Below the pieces are notes generated by a model that made no database searches, was not told the DNA's origin, and saw only the letters and a program-made list of their open reading frames with translations. 10,247 bases of DNA from Gemmatimonadota bacterium (GTDB lineage Bacteria; Gemmatimonadota; Gemmatimonadetes; Longimicrobiales; Gaopeijiaceae). Within the stretch, counting starts at the first letter, position 1. Each line of letters begins with the position of its first letter. The stretch covers positions 1-10,247 of the forward strand of contig JAHHMJ010000034.1 of the NCBI GenBank assembly GCA_018678395.1. The letters run 5' to 3'. Shown one piece after another: positions 1 through 5,523 of this stretch. The translations under genes and the position numbers were made by a program.

Positions 1-10
1 GAGGTGTGTC

Positions 11-565
11 GTGAGAGCGAGGCGGTTCTGGGCGGTTGCGGTGGCGATGGTGACGATGGGGATGAGCGCTCCCGCGGCGTCGGCGCAATCCTTCGACGTC
101 GCCCCCACGTTTCAGGCGAGCGTCGCCAACACGTTCGCCGAGATCACCGGGATGCAGTTCCAGGCCTACGGGTTGATGGCGGGCTTCGTCCGGCCGGGTT
201 CGTGGTCCCCGCACGTCTGGGTCCAACGCTACACCATCGACTCGGATTGCGGTCTCATCGTGCCCGGGGCGGCCGACTGCGGCATCGACGGCTGGACCGT
301 ATCCGTCGGTCCCGCGCTGACCTTTCTGGAGACGCCCCGCTGGAGCGGTCGGGTGATCGGCCAGGTGGGCGTGGACTCGCGCTCCCGCAACGACTGGACG
401 GGCGGCGGCGGCGTTCACCTCGGCGTGAAGCTGGGGGCCTTCGAGCCGCAGGTGTTCAGCCGCTTCGACGTGTTTCGGGGCACCGGCTACACGATGGTCG
501 GGGTCGGACTGCGCATCCGCGTGTCGAACGGACCGGTTGCCGACGATCCCGTCTGGGGGCGTTGA
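11..565 (+). CDS. Exported beta-barrel-like protein of unknown function
   Basis: The 184-residue product starts at a GTG preceded by GAGGTG at 1-6, a good ribosome binding site four bases upstream. Residues 1-25 form a Sec signal peptide (basic MRARR, a hydrophobic core, then a probable cut after ASA at 25). The mature part is rich in Gly, aromatic residues and alternating polar/hydrophobic stretches, such as WTVSVGPALTF and the near-terminal TMVGVGLRIRV. This is the pattern of short outer-membrane beta-strands. Two cysteines, C80 and C90, lie ten residues apart and could form a periplasmic or loop disulfide. I recognise no catalytic motif and no named family. The gene converges on the hydrolase gene with a 31-base gap. 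A small outer-membrane barrel is the most likely reading; a soluble periplasmic beta protein is the alternative. The reading frame is secure, the function is not. Confidence 0.75.
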   Translation: MRARRFWAVAVAMVTMGMSAPAASAQSFDVAPTFQASVANTFAEITGMQFQAYGLMAGFVRPGSWSPHVWVQRYTIDSDCGLIVPGAADCGIDGWTVSVGPALTFLETPRWSGRVIGQVGVDSRSRNDWTGGGGVHLGVKLGAFEPQVFSRFDVFRGTGYTMVGVGLRIRVSNGPVADDPVWGR

Positions 566-589
566 GGCGGGCGGATCGGGGCGAATGAT

Positions 590-606
590 CGGCGCGCTAC
601 GCGCCG
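590..606. terminator. GC hairpin at a convergent gene junction (possible bidirectional terminator)
   Basis: CGGCGCG at 590-596 pairs perfectly with CGCGCCG at 600-606 around a 3-base CTA loop. The loop is exactly the TAG stop codon of the minus-strand hydrolase. The hairpin lies 24 bases past the stop of the plus-strand gene, where transcripts from both sides must end. There is no T-tract on either side, so it is not a canonical intrinsic terminator. A factor-assisted or bidirectional stop is inferred from position and symmetry only. Confidence 0.35.
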
Positions 607-1262
607 CCGAGGCCGTTCATCCAGTCCCCGAGAGCCCCGAGTTCCTCGAGTGAGACCTGGTGACCCATCGGCTGGTCGAACGTGTGGAGTTGGACTCCCA
701 GTCCGTCCAGTCGCGTGCGCCCGCGCGTTCCGAGCGCGTGGGGAATGGCCGGGTCGTAGAGGCCGTGTCCCCAGAAGACCGGGACCTGTTCGAGCGCCTC
801 GGCCGTGACGGGCACGACGTCGGGCGCGTCCACGAGGAAGCCCGAGAGGACGGCGATGCCGTCCACCGCCCGTGGGTGGGTGAGCGCATAGGCGAGTGAG
901 GTCGTGCCTCCCTGGCTGAAGCCCCCGAGAACCACCGAGCCCGGGTCGAACCCCAGCCGGTCCGGCAGCGCGCCCATGAAGCGCTCGAGCAGGTCGAGCG
1001 ACTCCGTCAGCGTCTCCGGAACCACCCGGTCGTCGGCCACGTAGCGGTACCAGGCCCACCCCGGCCCGTATCCCCACGGGCCGCCGGGGTGGGGGGCCTG
1101 GGGACTAACGAGCACCGTACCGCGCGGAAGGTGTGGGGCGAGGCCCCGGAGGTCGTGGCGATCGGCGCCGCGGCCGTGGAGAAGCACCGCGACGGGGCTG
1201 CCGTCGGCGGCTCCATCCGCCCCCTCCACCTCGAAGAGGAGGTCCTGCGCGTCACCGGTCAC
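597..1262 (-). CDS. Alpha/beta hydrolase, phospholipase/carboxylesterase type (MhqD/YpfH-like)
   Basis: The 221-residue cytoplasmic serine hydrolase has the expected length for the small carboxylesterase/phospholipase family. LLHGRG at 27-32 is the oxyanion-hole strand-turn. GFSQGG places the nucleophile at Ser116, HGLYDPAIP places the acid at Asp170, and MGHQVS places the base at His201, so the triad is complete. The GTG start is chosen because GAGGAG (1268-1273, read on the minus strand) sits five bases upstream. It also gives a GTGA overlap with the dioxygenase stop, which implies translational coupling. Family members hydrolyse short esters. In Bacillus subtilis, relatives such as MhqD are encoded with ring-cleaving dioxygenases under the quinone-responsive repressor MhqR. 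By that context it may hydrolyse a ring-cleavage product or a quinone adduct, but no substrate is visible here. Confidence 0.9.
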   Translation of the reverse strand: MTGDAQDLLFEVEGADGAADGSPVAVLLHGRGADRHDLRGLAPHLPRGTVLVSPQAPHPGGPWGYGPGWAWYRYVADDRVVPETLTESLDLLERFMGALPDRLGFDPGSVVLGGFSQGGTTSLAYALTHPRAVDGIAVLSGFLVDAPDVVPVTAEALEQVPVFWGHGLYDPAIPHALGTRGRTRLDGLGVQLHTFDQPMGHQVSLEELGALGDWMNGLGGA

Positions 1263-2368
1263 GGCGACTCCTCGGCGTCGTCGCTGAGCGCGGCCGGAGC
1301 CGGCAGTGGCCGCAGTCCGACCTCGATCGACTCGCGCCGGGGCTCGAGCCACTCGGGAAGCTTCAGCGCGGAACCGAGCTCGTCCTCGGGCTCGTCCACC
1401 GTGAATCCGGGGCCGTCCGTGGCGATCTCGAGCAGCATTCCGTCGGGCGCGCGGAAATAGATGCTGCGGAAGTAGTGGCGCTCCTGAACGGGTGTGACCG
1501 AGAGGCCGTGCGAGCGCAGGTGGTCCAGCCAGGCCATCTGTTCCTCGTCGTTCGCGGCGCGGAAGGCCACGTGGTGGGTCTGACCGCCGCCACCACGAGC
1601 CCGGTAGTCCGACCCCGGCCATCCGAAGAGCGTCCACGACGACATCGGGGCGACCTCCTGCCCGTCGTAGCGCGCCCAGAACCAGTGCTCGGTGCGCCCG
1701 TCGTCCTGATTGAGGGTCTTCTTGATCAACGGCAGTCCGAGCACGCCTGCGTAGAAGTCGTGCGCCTGCTCGAGATCGTCCGTGATGCCGGTGATGTGGT
1801 GAATCCCGTAGAGGGCCATGTCTGAGGTCACCGTGGGCACGGGCTCGTCCCAGGTCTCGGCCTGGATCGCCGACTCGTCCCGCCCTGCGGGCATGCGCTC
1901 CGACGGCGGGACCACCAGGGTCCGCCCGAGGGCGTCGGCCGGTTCGTCGATCGCGTAGCCCGGACCTCGCGTCGCGATCTCGAGGATCTGGCCATCGGGG
2001 TCGGAGAAGTAGATCGACTGGAAGTAGCCCCGGTCCAGCGGGCCGGTCACCGGTACGCCGGCGTCCGTGAGGCGTCGCTTCCACTTCAGCTGCGCCTCGG
2101 CGGAGTCCACGCCGAGGGCCAGGTGATGGACGCCCCCCACACCCCAACGGCCGCGCGGGCTCGCGGACCATTCGAAGAAGGTCAGGAGGGTGCCCGGATC
2201 CCCCGCGCCCCGCCCGAAGTACAGATGGTAGGCGGACGGGTCGTCGAAGTTCACGGTCTGCTTGACGAGGCCGAGCCCCAGCAGGTCGCGATAGAAGGCG
2301 AGCGTTCGCACGGCGTCCGTGGACACCATGGTGATGTGATGAAAGCCGAGGTTGGCCGGAGCAGCCAT
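1259..2368 (-). CDS. Ring-cleaving extradiol dioxygenase, two VOC domains (MhqO/LinE/PcpA-like)
   Basis: The 369-residue protein is built from two vicinal-oxygen-chelate (glyoxalase-like) domains, at about 8-135 and 188-318. Each has an HHIT opening strand, an HH strand and an LEIAT strand: H10/H11, H81/H82, E130, then H190/H191, H265/H266, E314. From memory, PcpA (hydroquinone 1,2-dioxygenase) binds Fe(II) with H11, H227 and E276, taking one ligand from the first domain and two from the second. Here H11, H266 and E314 have matching spacing. The expected reaction is O2-dependent cleavage of a hydroquinone- or catechol-like ring in the cytoplasm. The ATG at 2368 is chosen because GAGG lies seven bases upstream and homology begins at once. 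An ATG 48 codons further up would run the gene through its own promoter. It is first in the operon, with a GTGA overlap to the hydrolase. The family is clear, the substrate is not. Confidence 0.9.
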   Translation of the reverse strand: MAAPANLGFHHITMVSTDAVRTLAFYRDLLGLGLVKQTVNFDDPSAYHLYFGRGAGDPGTLLTFFEWSASPRGRWGVGGVHHLALGVDSAEAQLKWKRRLTDAGVPVTGPLDRGYFQSIYFSDPDGQILEIATRGPGYAIDEPADALGRTLVVPPSERMPAGRDESAIQAETWDEPVPTVTSDMALYGIHHITGITDDLEQAHDFYAGVLGLPLIKKTLNQDDGRTEHWFWARYDGQEVAPMSSWTLFGWPGSDYRARGGGGQTHHVAFRAANDEEQMAWLDHLRSHGLSVTPVQERHYFRSIYFRAPDGMLLEIATDGPGFTVDEPEDELGSALKLPEWLEPRRESIEVGLRPLPAPAALSDDAEESP

Positions 2369-2384
2369 GGTCGAGCCTCGAAGA

Positions 2385-2413
2385 TTGAGTGACTGGTGCA
2401 AATAATTTAAGAT
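2385..2413 (+). promoter_or_regulatory. Candidate promoter for the cytochrome/PQQ operon, interlocked with the divergent promoter
   Basis: TTGAGT (2385-2390) and TAAGAT (2408-2413) are separated by exactly 17 bases, each matching the sigma-70 consensus at 4 of 6 positions. The predicted start near 2420 would leave a leader of about 110 bases before the cytochrome ATG at 2530. Its -10 abuts the -10 of the minus-strand promoter, so polymerase could probably occupy only one of the two at a time. It is weaker than the minus-strand promoter and could be fortuitous. Confidence 0.3.
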
Positions 2414-2431
2414 TGAACGATCTTTCGTCAA
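2402..2431 (-). promoter_or_regulatory. Sigma-70-like promoter for the dioxygenase-hydrolase operon
   Basis: On the minus strand TTGACG (2426-2431) is followed after 18 bases by AATTAT (2402-2407). TAAATT with a 16-base spacer is an alternative -10. Each -10 matches TATAAT at 4 of 6 positions, and the -35 matches TTGACA at 5 of 6. The element lies in a short AT-rich island, about 34 bases upstream of the dioxygenase ATG. This is reading by eye against the consensus, with no mapped start. Confidence 0.5.
2409..2424. promoter_or_regulatory. Imperfect palindrome, possible operator
   Basis: AAGATTGAACGATCTT is a 16-base imperfect palindrome with 6 of 8 positions pairing and perfect 5-base arms AAGAT/ATCTT. 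It fills most of the spacer of the minus-strand promoter and covers the -10 and start area of the plus-strand candidate. Length and arm spacing suit a dimeric winged-helix repressor of the MarR or similar type, as controls mhqO-like genes elsewhere. No such regulator is encoded in the window. The octamer AAGATTGA also occurs at 2381-2388, 28 bases away. Confidence 0.3.
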
Positions 2432-2529
2432 GAGGACGGGGCTCGCTTGCCCGGGGCCGTCCGGTCCCCGCATCTTGGCCCGTCGCGGTGGCGTGAGGCC
2501 GCCGGACTCCAACCTCCGTATGACGCTCC

Positions 2530-3021
2530 ATGAGTCTTCGATCGAACGCCCCGCTCGCGGGGTTCCTGGTACTGACGCTCCTCATCCCCCTGTCCGCCTG
2601 CGCTTCGGCTGGCGGGGACCCCGAGCCGACGACGCCCCCGACGTCGACGGAGGCCGCGGCCCGCGAGGCCACGGCGTCCGGCGCGTCCGATGGGGTCTAT
2701 TCCGCCGCACAGGCGGAGCAGGGCGAACAGGTCTATCGCAGCATGTGTGGCGAGTGCCACTTCACGCGTGAGTTCCGGGGCTCGGACTTCTTCTTCAACT
2801 ACGAAGGCACCTCGGTCGGTGGCTTCCTGGAGTTGATCGCCGAGACCATGCCGGAAGACGACCCCGGGAGCCTGGCGATGGACCAGTATCTCGCGGTGAC
2901 CGCCTACATCCTGCAGCTGAACGAATACCCCGCCGGCGCCGGGCCGCTCACCGCCGAAGTGGCGTCCGGCATGACCTTCGAGCGCGTGGGTACTCCTCGG
3001 CTGGACGGGGCTCACCCATGA
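2530..3021 (+). CDS. Lipoprotein c-type cytochrome (first of a tandem pair)
   Basis: The 163-residue product is a monoheme cytochrome c anchored outside the cytoplasm. A lipoprotein signal peptide ends in the lipobox LSAC with Cys24. A Pro/Thr/Ala-rich linker (about 25-53) follows. The heme motif CGECH is at 73-77, and Met107 in TMPE is the likely sixth heme ligand. An in-frame TGA at 2521-2523 makes the ATG at 2530 the first possible start; no clear Shine-Dalgarno sequence precedes it. The gene is first in a six-gene run and overlaps the next by ATGA. From DGVY (residue 54) onward it aligns with the following cytochrome over about 82 residues with some 38 identities by hand count, so the two are paralogues. 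Likely role: electron acceptor for the PQQ dehydrogenase and/or the flavoprotein encoded downstream (inferred from context). Confidence 0.88.
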   Translation: MSLRSNAPLAGFLVLTLLIPLSACASAGGDPEPTTPPTSTEAAAREATASGASDGVYSAAQAEQGEQVYRSMCGECHFTREFRGSDFFFNYEGTSVGGFLELIAETMPEDDPGSLAMDQYLAVTAYILQLNEYPAGAGPLTAEVASGMTFERVGTPRLDGAHP

Positions 3022-3446
3022 GCGGACGGGCGACGCGCGGGTTCCTGCTCGCCCTGGTCGGTGTGGTTTTCGCGGCCCCGATCGACCCCCTCCGCGCGCA
3101 GGATCCGGAGGCGGAGGCTCGGAGCACGCTCGACGGTGTCTACACGGCCGAGCAGGCCGAACGCGGTCGGCAGTCGTACATGAAGGCGTGCACGGAGTGC
3201 CACGCTCTGGCCTGGGCCGTCGGTGACGTGGTCCGGTCCTGGGAAGGCGCCTCTCTCTACGGCTTCTTCGATGTGATGACCCGGACGATGCCCGAGAGCA
3301 ATCCGGGCTCCCTTCGCCGGCGTGAATACGTCGACATCATCGCCTACATGCTTCAGGTCAACGGCATGCCGCCGGGCGAGCAGGCTCTTTCGACAGGCTC
3401 GTCTCGCCTGCGGCAGATCATCTTCCGATGGAGTGACACCCCATGA
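3018..3446 (+). CDS. Exported c-type cytochrome (second of a tandem pair)
   Basis: The 142-residue monoheme cytochrome c has a Sec signal peptide with a probable cut after LRA at 27. It lacks a lipobox, so it should be soluble in the periplasm, unlike its lipidated paralogue upstream. The heme motif CTECH is at 58-62 and Met91 in TMPE is the likely axial ligand. The two cytochromes share DGVY, an ECH heme motif, an EG.S..GF stretch, TMPE, PGSL and an AY.LQ.N helix. The start is fixed by an ATGA overlap with the previous gene, and the end overlaps the PQQ dehydrogenase by ATGA, so all three are probably co-translated. A lipidated plus soluble pair could relay electrons from membrane-bound enzymes towards a terminal oxidase. 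That relay is inferred, not shown. Confidence 0.88.
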   Translation: MSGRATRGFLLALVGVVFAAPIDPLRAQDPEAEARSTLDGVYTAEQAERGRQSYMKACTECHALAWAVGDVVRSWEGASLYGFFDVMTRTMPESNPGSLRRREYVDIIAYMLQVNGMPPGEQALSTGSSRLRQIIFRWSDTP

Positions 3447-5521
3447 CCGAATTCCCCCGCGTGGCCCGACTCTCGACGGCGGCTGCGACCCTGGTGCTCG
3501 TCGCGGGACTCCAGGCGTGCGAGGCCCCGAGCGGAACGGCGCAAGGAGATGGAGGCTCGGGGGATGCAGCGCAGACCGCGCCGGCGATGGCGTCCAGCGA
3601 GGCCGCCGGTGGTGCCCGCACGGGTACCGAGGATGGCGAGTGGCGCTACTGGGGCGGCGACGAGGGCAGCAGCCGCTACAGCCCGCTCGACCAGATCGAC
3701 GGCGACAACGCGATGGACCTCGAGATCGCATGGCGGTGGTGGGGCGCCAACTACGGGCCACAGGTCGACTACATCTACCGGGGCACCCCGATCAAGGTCG
3801 GCGACCGGCTCTACAACGTCGCCGGTTCGCGCCGCGCCGTCGTGTCGATCGATCCGGAGACCGGCGAGACGCTCTGGATGTGGCGCATGCGGGACAACCC
3901 GCGCTGGGCGGCCTCCACCCGTCAGAACTACGGGAAGGGCGTGGCCTACGGGGAGGTCGATGGTCGCGGCCGCATCCTGGTGATCACGCCGGGCTACTAC
4001 ATGGCCGCCCTGGACGCCGAGACCGGCCGGCCGATCGAGAGCTTCGGTGAGGACGGCATCGTCGATCTCCACCGGGGACTGGGCGACTATCCGTTCGACC
4101 CGGAGATGGGGGTGTACGAGTCGGGCGACATCACGTCGTCCTCCCCCCCGATCATCGTCGGCGACGTGATCGTGGTCGGGAATTCGCACGACCGGGGGTA
4201 TTACCCGGAGAAGAAGGAGAACATCCCCGGCCACGTCCGCGGTTACGACCTGCGCACGGGCGAGCAGAAGTGGATCTTCCACGTCCTGCCGCAGCCCGGT
4301 GAGTTCGGGCACGACACCTGGGAGAACGACGCCTGGACCTATACCGGCAACATCTCCGCGTGGGCCCCGCTCTCGGCCGACAGCGAATTGGGAATCGTCT
4401 ACATCCCCACGGATACGCCGACCAACGACTACTTCGGCGGCTTCCGGCCCGGAGACAACCTCTACGGCACCAGCCTGATCGCGTTGAACGCCGACACGGG
4501 CGAGCGGGTGTGGCACTTCCAGATGGTCCATCACGACGTCTGGAACATGGACAACCCCGACGCACCCCACCTGGTCGACATCACCGTCGACGGCGAGGAG
4601 ATCCCGGCCGTGGCGGCGGTGACCAAGCAGGGCTTCACCTACGTCTTCAACCGCGCGACCGGTGAGCCCGTCTGGCCGATCGAGGAGCTGCCGGTTCCCC
4701 AGAGCGACGTGCCGACCGAGCAGTCCTCGCCGACCCAGCCGCACCCGACCAAGCCTGCACCCTTCGAGATGCAGGGCATGCAGGAAGACCACCTGATCGA
4801 CTTCACACCCGATCTGCGCGCGCAGGCGATCGAGATCGCCAGTCAGTACCGGTGGGGTCCGGTCTTCACGCCACCCTCGCTCTGGGAAGACGAGGACGGC
4901 ACGAACGGCGCGTTCGTCGTTCCGGGCGCCAACGGCGGCGCGAACATTCCCGGCGGTGCCGCGGTCGACCCCGAGACGGGCATGCTGTACGTCGCGAGCC
5001 AGCGCGGGCACAGCGTGATCTCGCTGATCCCCGGGGACCAGCGCAGTGAGGTGGTCGGGGGCGAGGACTCCAACATGGAGTACGTCTCCCGGGGCCCGGG
5101 CGGGATTCGCGGGCCGCAGGGACTCCCGCTTCTGAAGCCTCCCTACGGCTCGATCACCGCGATCGATCTGAACACGGGTGAGCACGCCTGGCAGATCCCC
5201 AACGGCGACACCCCGGCCAGCATCACCGAGCATCCGGCGTTGCAGGGCCTGGACATCCCGAGGACCGGGAAGAACGCCCACGCCAACATCCTCGTGACCA
5301 GGACGCTGCTCTTCTACGGCGAAGGGCGCGGGCAGGAGCCGCTGCTGCACGTGGTCGACAAGGCCACCGGCGAAGAGCTCTACACGATCGACCTTCCGGC
5401 TACCACGAATACCGCGCCGATGTCCTACATGCACGGCGGGCGTCAGTACATCATCCTGTCGGTCGCCGGTGCGGGCGAGCCGGCCCAGTTGGTAGCCCTG
5501 GCTTTGCCGGAGGGATACTGA
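3443..5521 (+). CDS. PQQ-dependent dehydrogenase, glucose/quinate dehydrogenase-like, lipoprotein-anchored
   Basis: The 692-residue quinoprotein forms an eight-bladed propeller around PQQ. A lipoprotein signal ends in LQAC (Cys26, the only cysteine in the protein), followed by a low-complexity linker to about 64. The propeller opens with WRYWGGDEGSSRYSPLDQI. Recurrent blade motifs are ETGETLW, RTGEQKW, DTGERVW, ATGEPVW and NTGEHAW. H363, H364, D365 and W367 (HHDVW) and K395 in TKQGF match PQQ-site segments of membrane glucose dehydrogenase. GPQGLPLLKPPYG is also typical of that branch. There is no N-terminal membrane bundle, no CxxCH domain and no vicinal Cys pair, so electrons must leave through separate carriers, plausibly the two cytochromes just upstream. 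GGAG lies nine bases before the ATG, which overlaps the previous stop. Substrate unknown: a sugar, alcohol or cyclic polyol is possible. Confidence 0.92.
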   Translation: MTEFPRVARLSTAAATLVLVAGLQACEAPSGTAQGDGGSGDAAQTAPAMASSEAAGGARTGTEDGEWRYWGGDEGSSRYSPLDQIDGDNAMDLEIAWRWWGANYGPQVDYIYRGTPIKVGDRLYNVAGSRRAVVSIDPETGETLWMWRMRDNPRWAASTRQNYGKGVAYGEVDGRGRILVITPGYYMAALDAETGRPIESFGEDGIVDLHRGLGDYPFDPEMGVYESGDITSSSPPIIVGDVIVVGNSHDRGYYPEKKENIPGHVRGYDLRTGEQKWIFHVLPQPGEFGHDTWENDAWTYTGNISAWAPLSADSELGIVYIPTDTPTNDYFGGFRPGDNLYGTSLIALNADTGERVWHFQMVHHDVWNMDNPDAPHLVDITVDGEEIPAVAAVTKQGFTYVFNRATGEPVWPIEELPVPQSDVPTEQSSPTQPHPTKPAPFEMQGMQEDHLIDFTPDLRAQAIEIASQYRWGPVFTPPSLWEDEDGTNGAFVVPGANGGANIPGGAAVDPETGMLYVASQRGHSVISLIPGDQRSEVVGGEDSNMEYVSRGPGGIRGPQGLPLLKPPYGSITAIDLNTGEHAWQIPNGDTPASITEHPALQGLDIPRTGKNAHANILVTRTLLFYGEGRGQEPLLHVVDKATGEELYTIDLPATTNTAPMSYMHGGRQYIILSVAGAGEPAQLVALALPEGY

Positions 5522-5523
5522 GC

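Noticed and set aside
2452..2470. GC-rich bulged inverted repeat in the cytochrome operon leader (CGGGGCC ... GGTCCCCG)
   Set aside because: It is short, bulged and of simple composition, with no match to any riboswitch or attenuator I know.
2369..2512. 48-residue N-terminal extension of the dioxygenase
   Set aside because: It would translate through the AT-rich promoter island, and GAGG before the ATG at 2368 gives a much better start.
1263..2672. Upstream extension of the hydrolase frame to a 691-residue protein
   Set aside because: The extra part reads through the dioxygenase in the wrong frame and is Arg-rich. The GTG at 1262 has a good ribosome binding site and the full hydrolase fold follows it.
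2428..3015. Minus-strand open frame of 195 codons over the divergent region and first cytochrome
   Set aside because: It is a shadow of the lipoprotein cytochrome, which has a clear heme motif and lipobox on the plus strand.
3353..5434. A 693-codon open frame on the minus strand opposite the PQQ dehydrogenase
   Set aside because: It is Arg/Val/Asp-rich with no domain I can recognise, and it lies antisense to an unmistakable quinoprotein. Long antisense frames are expected at this GC content.
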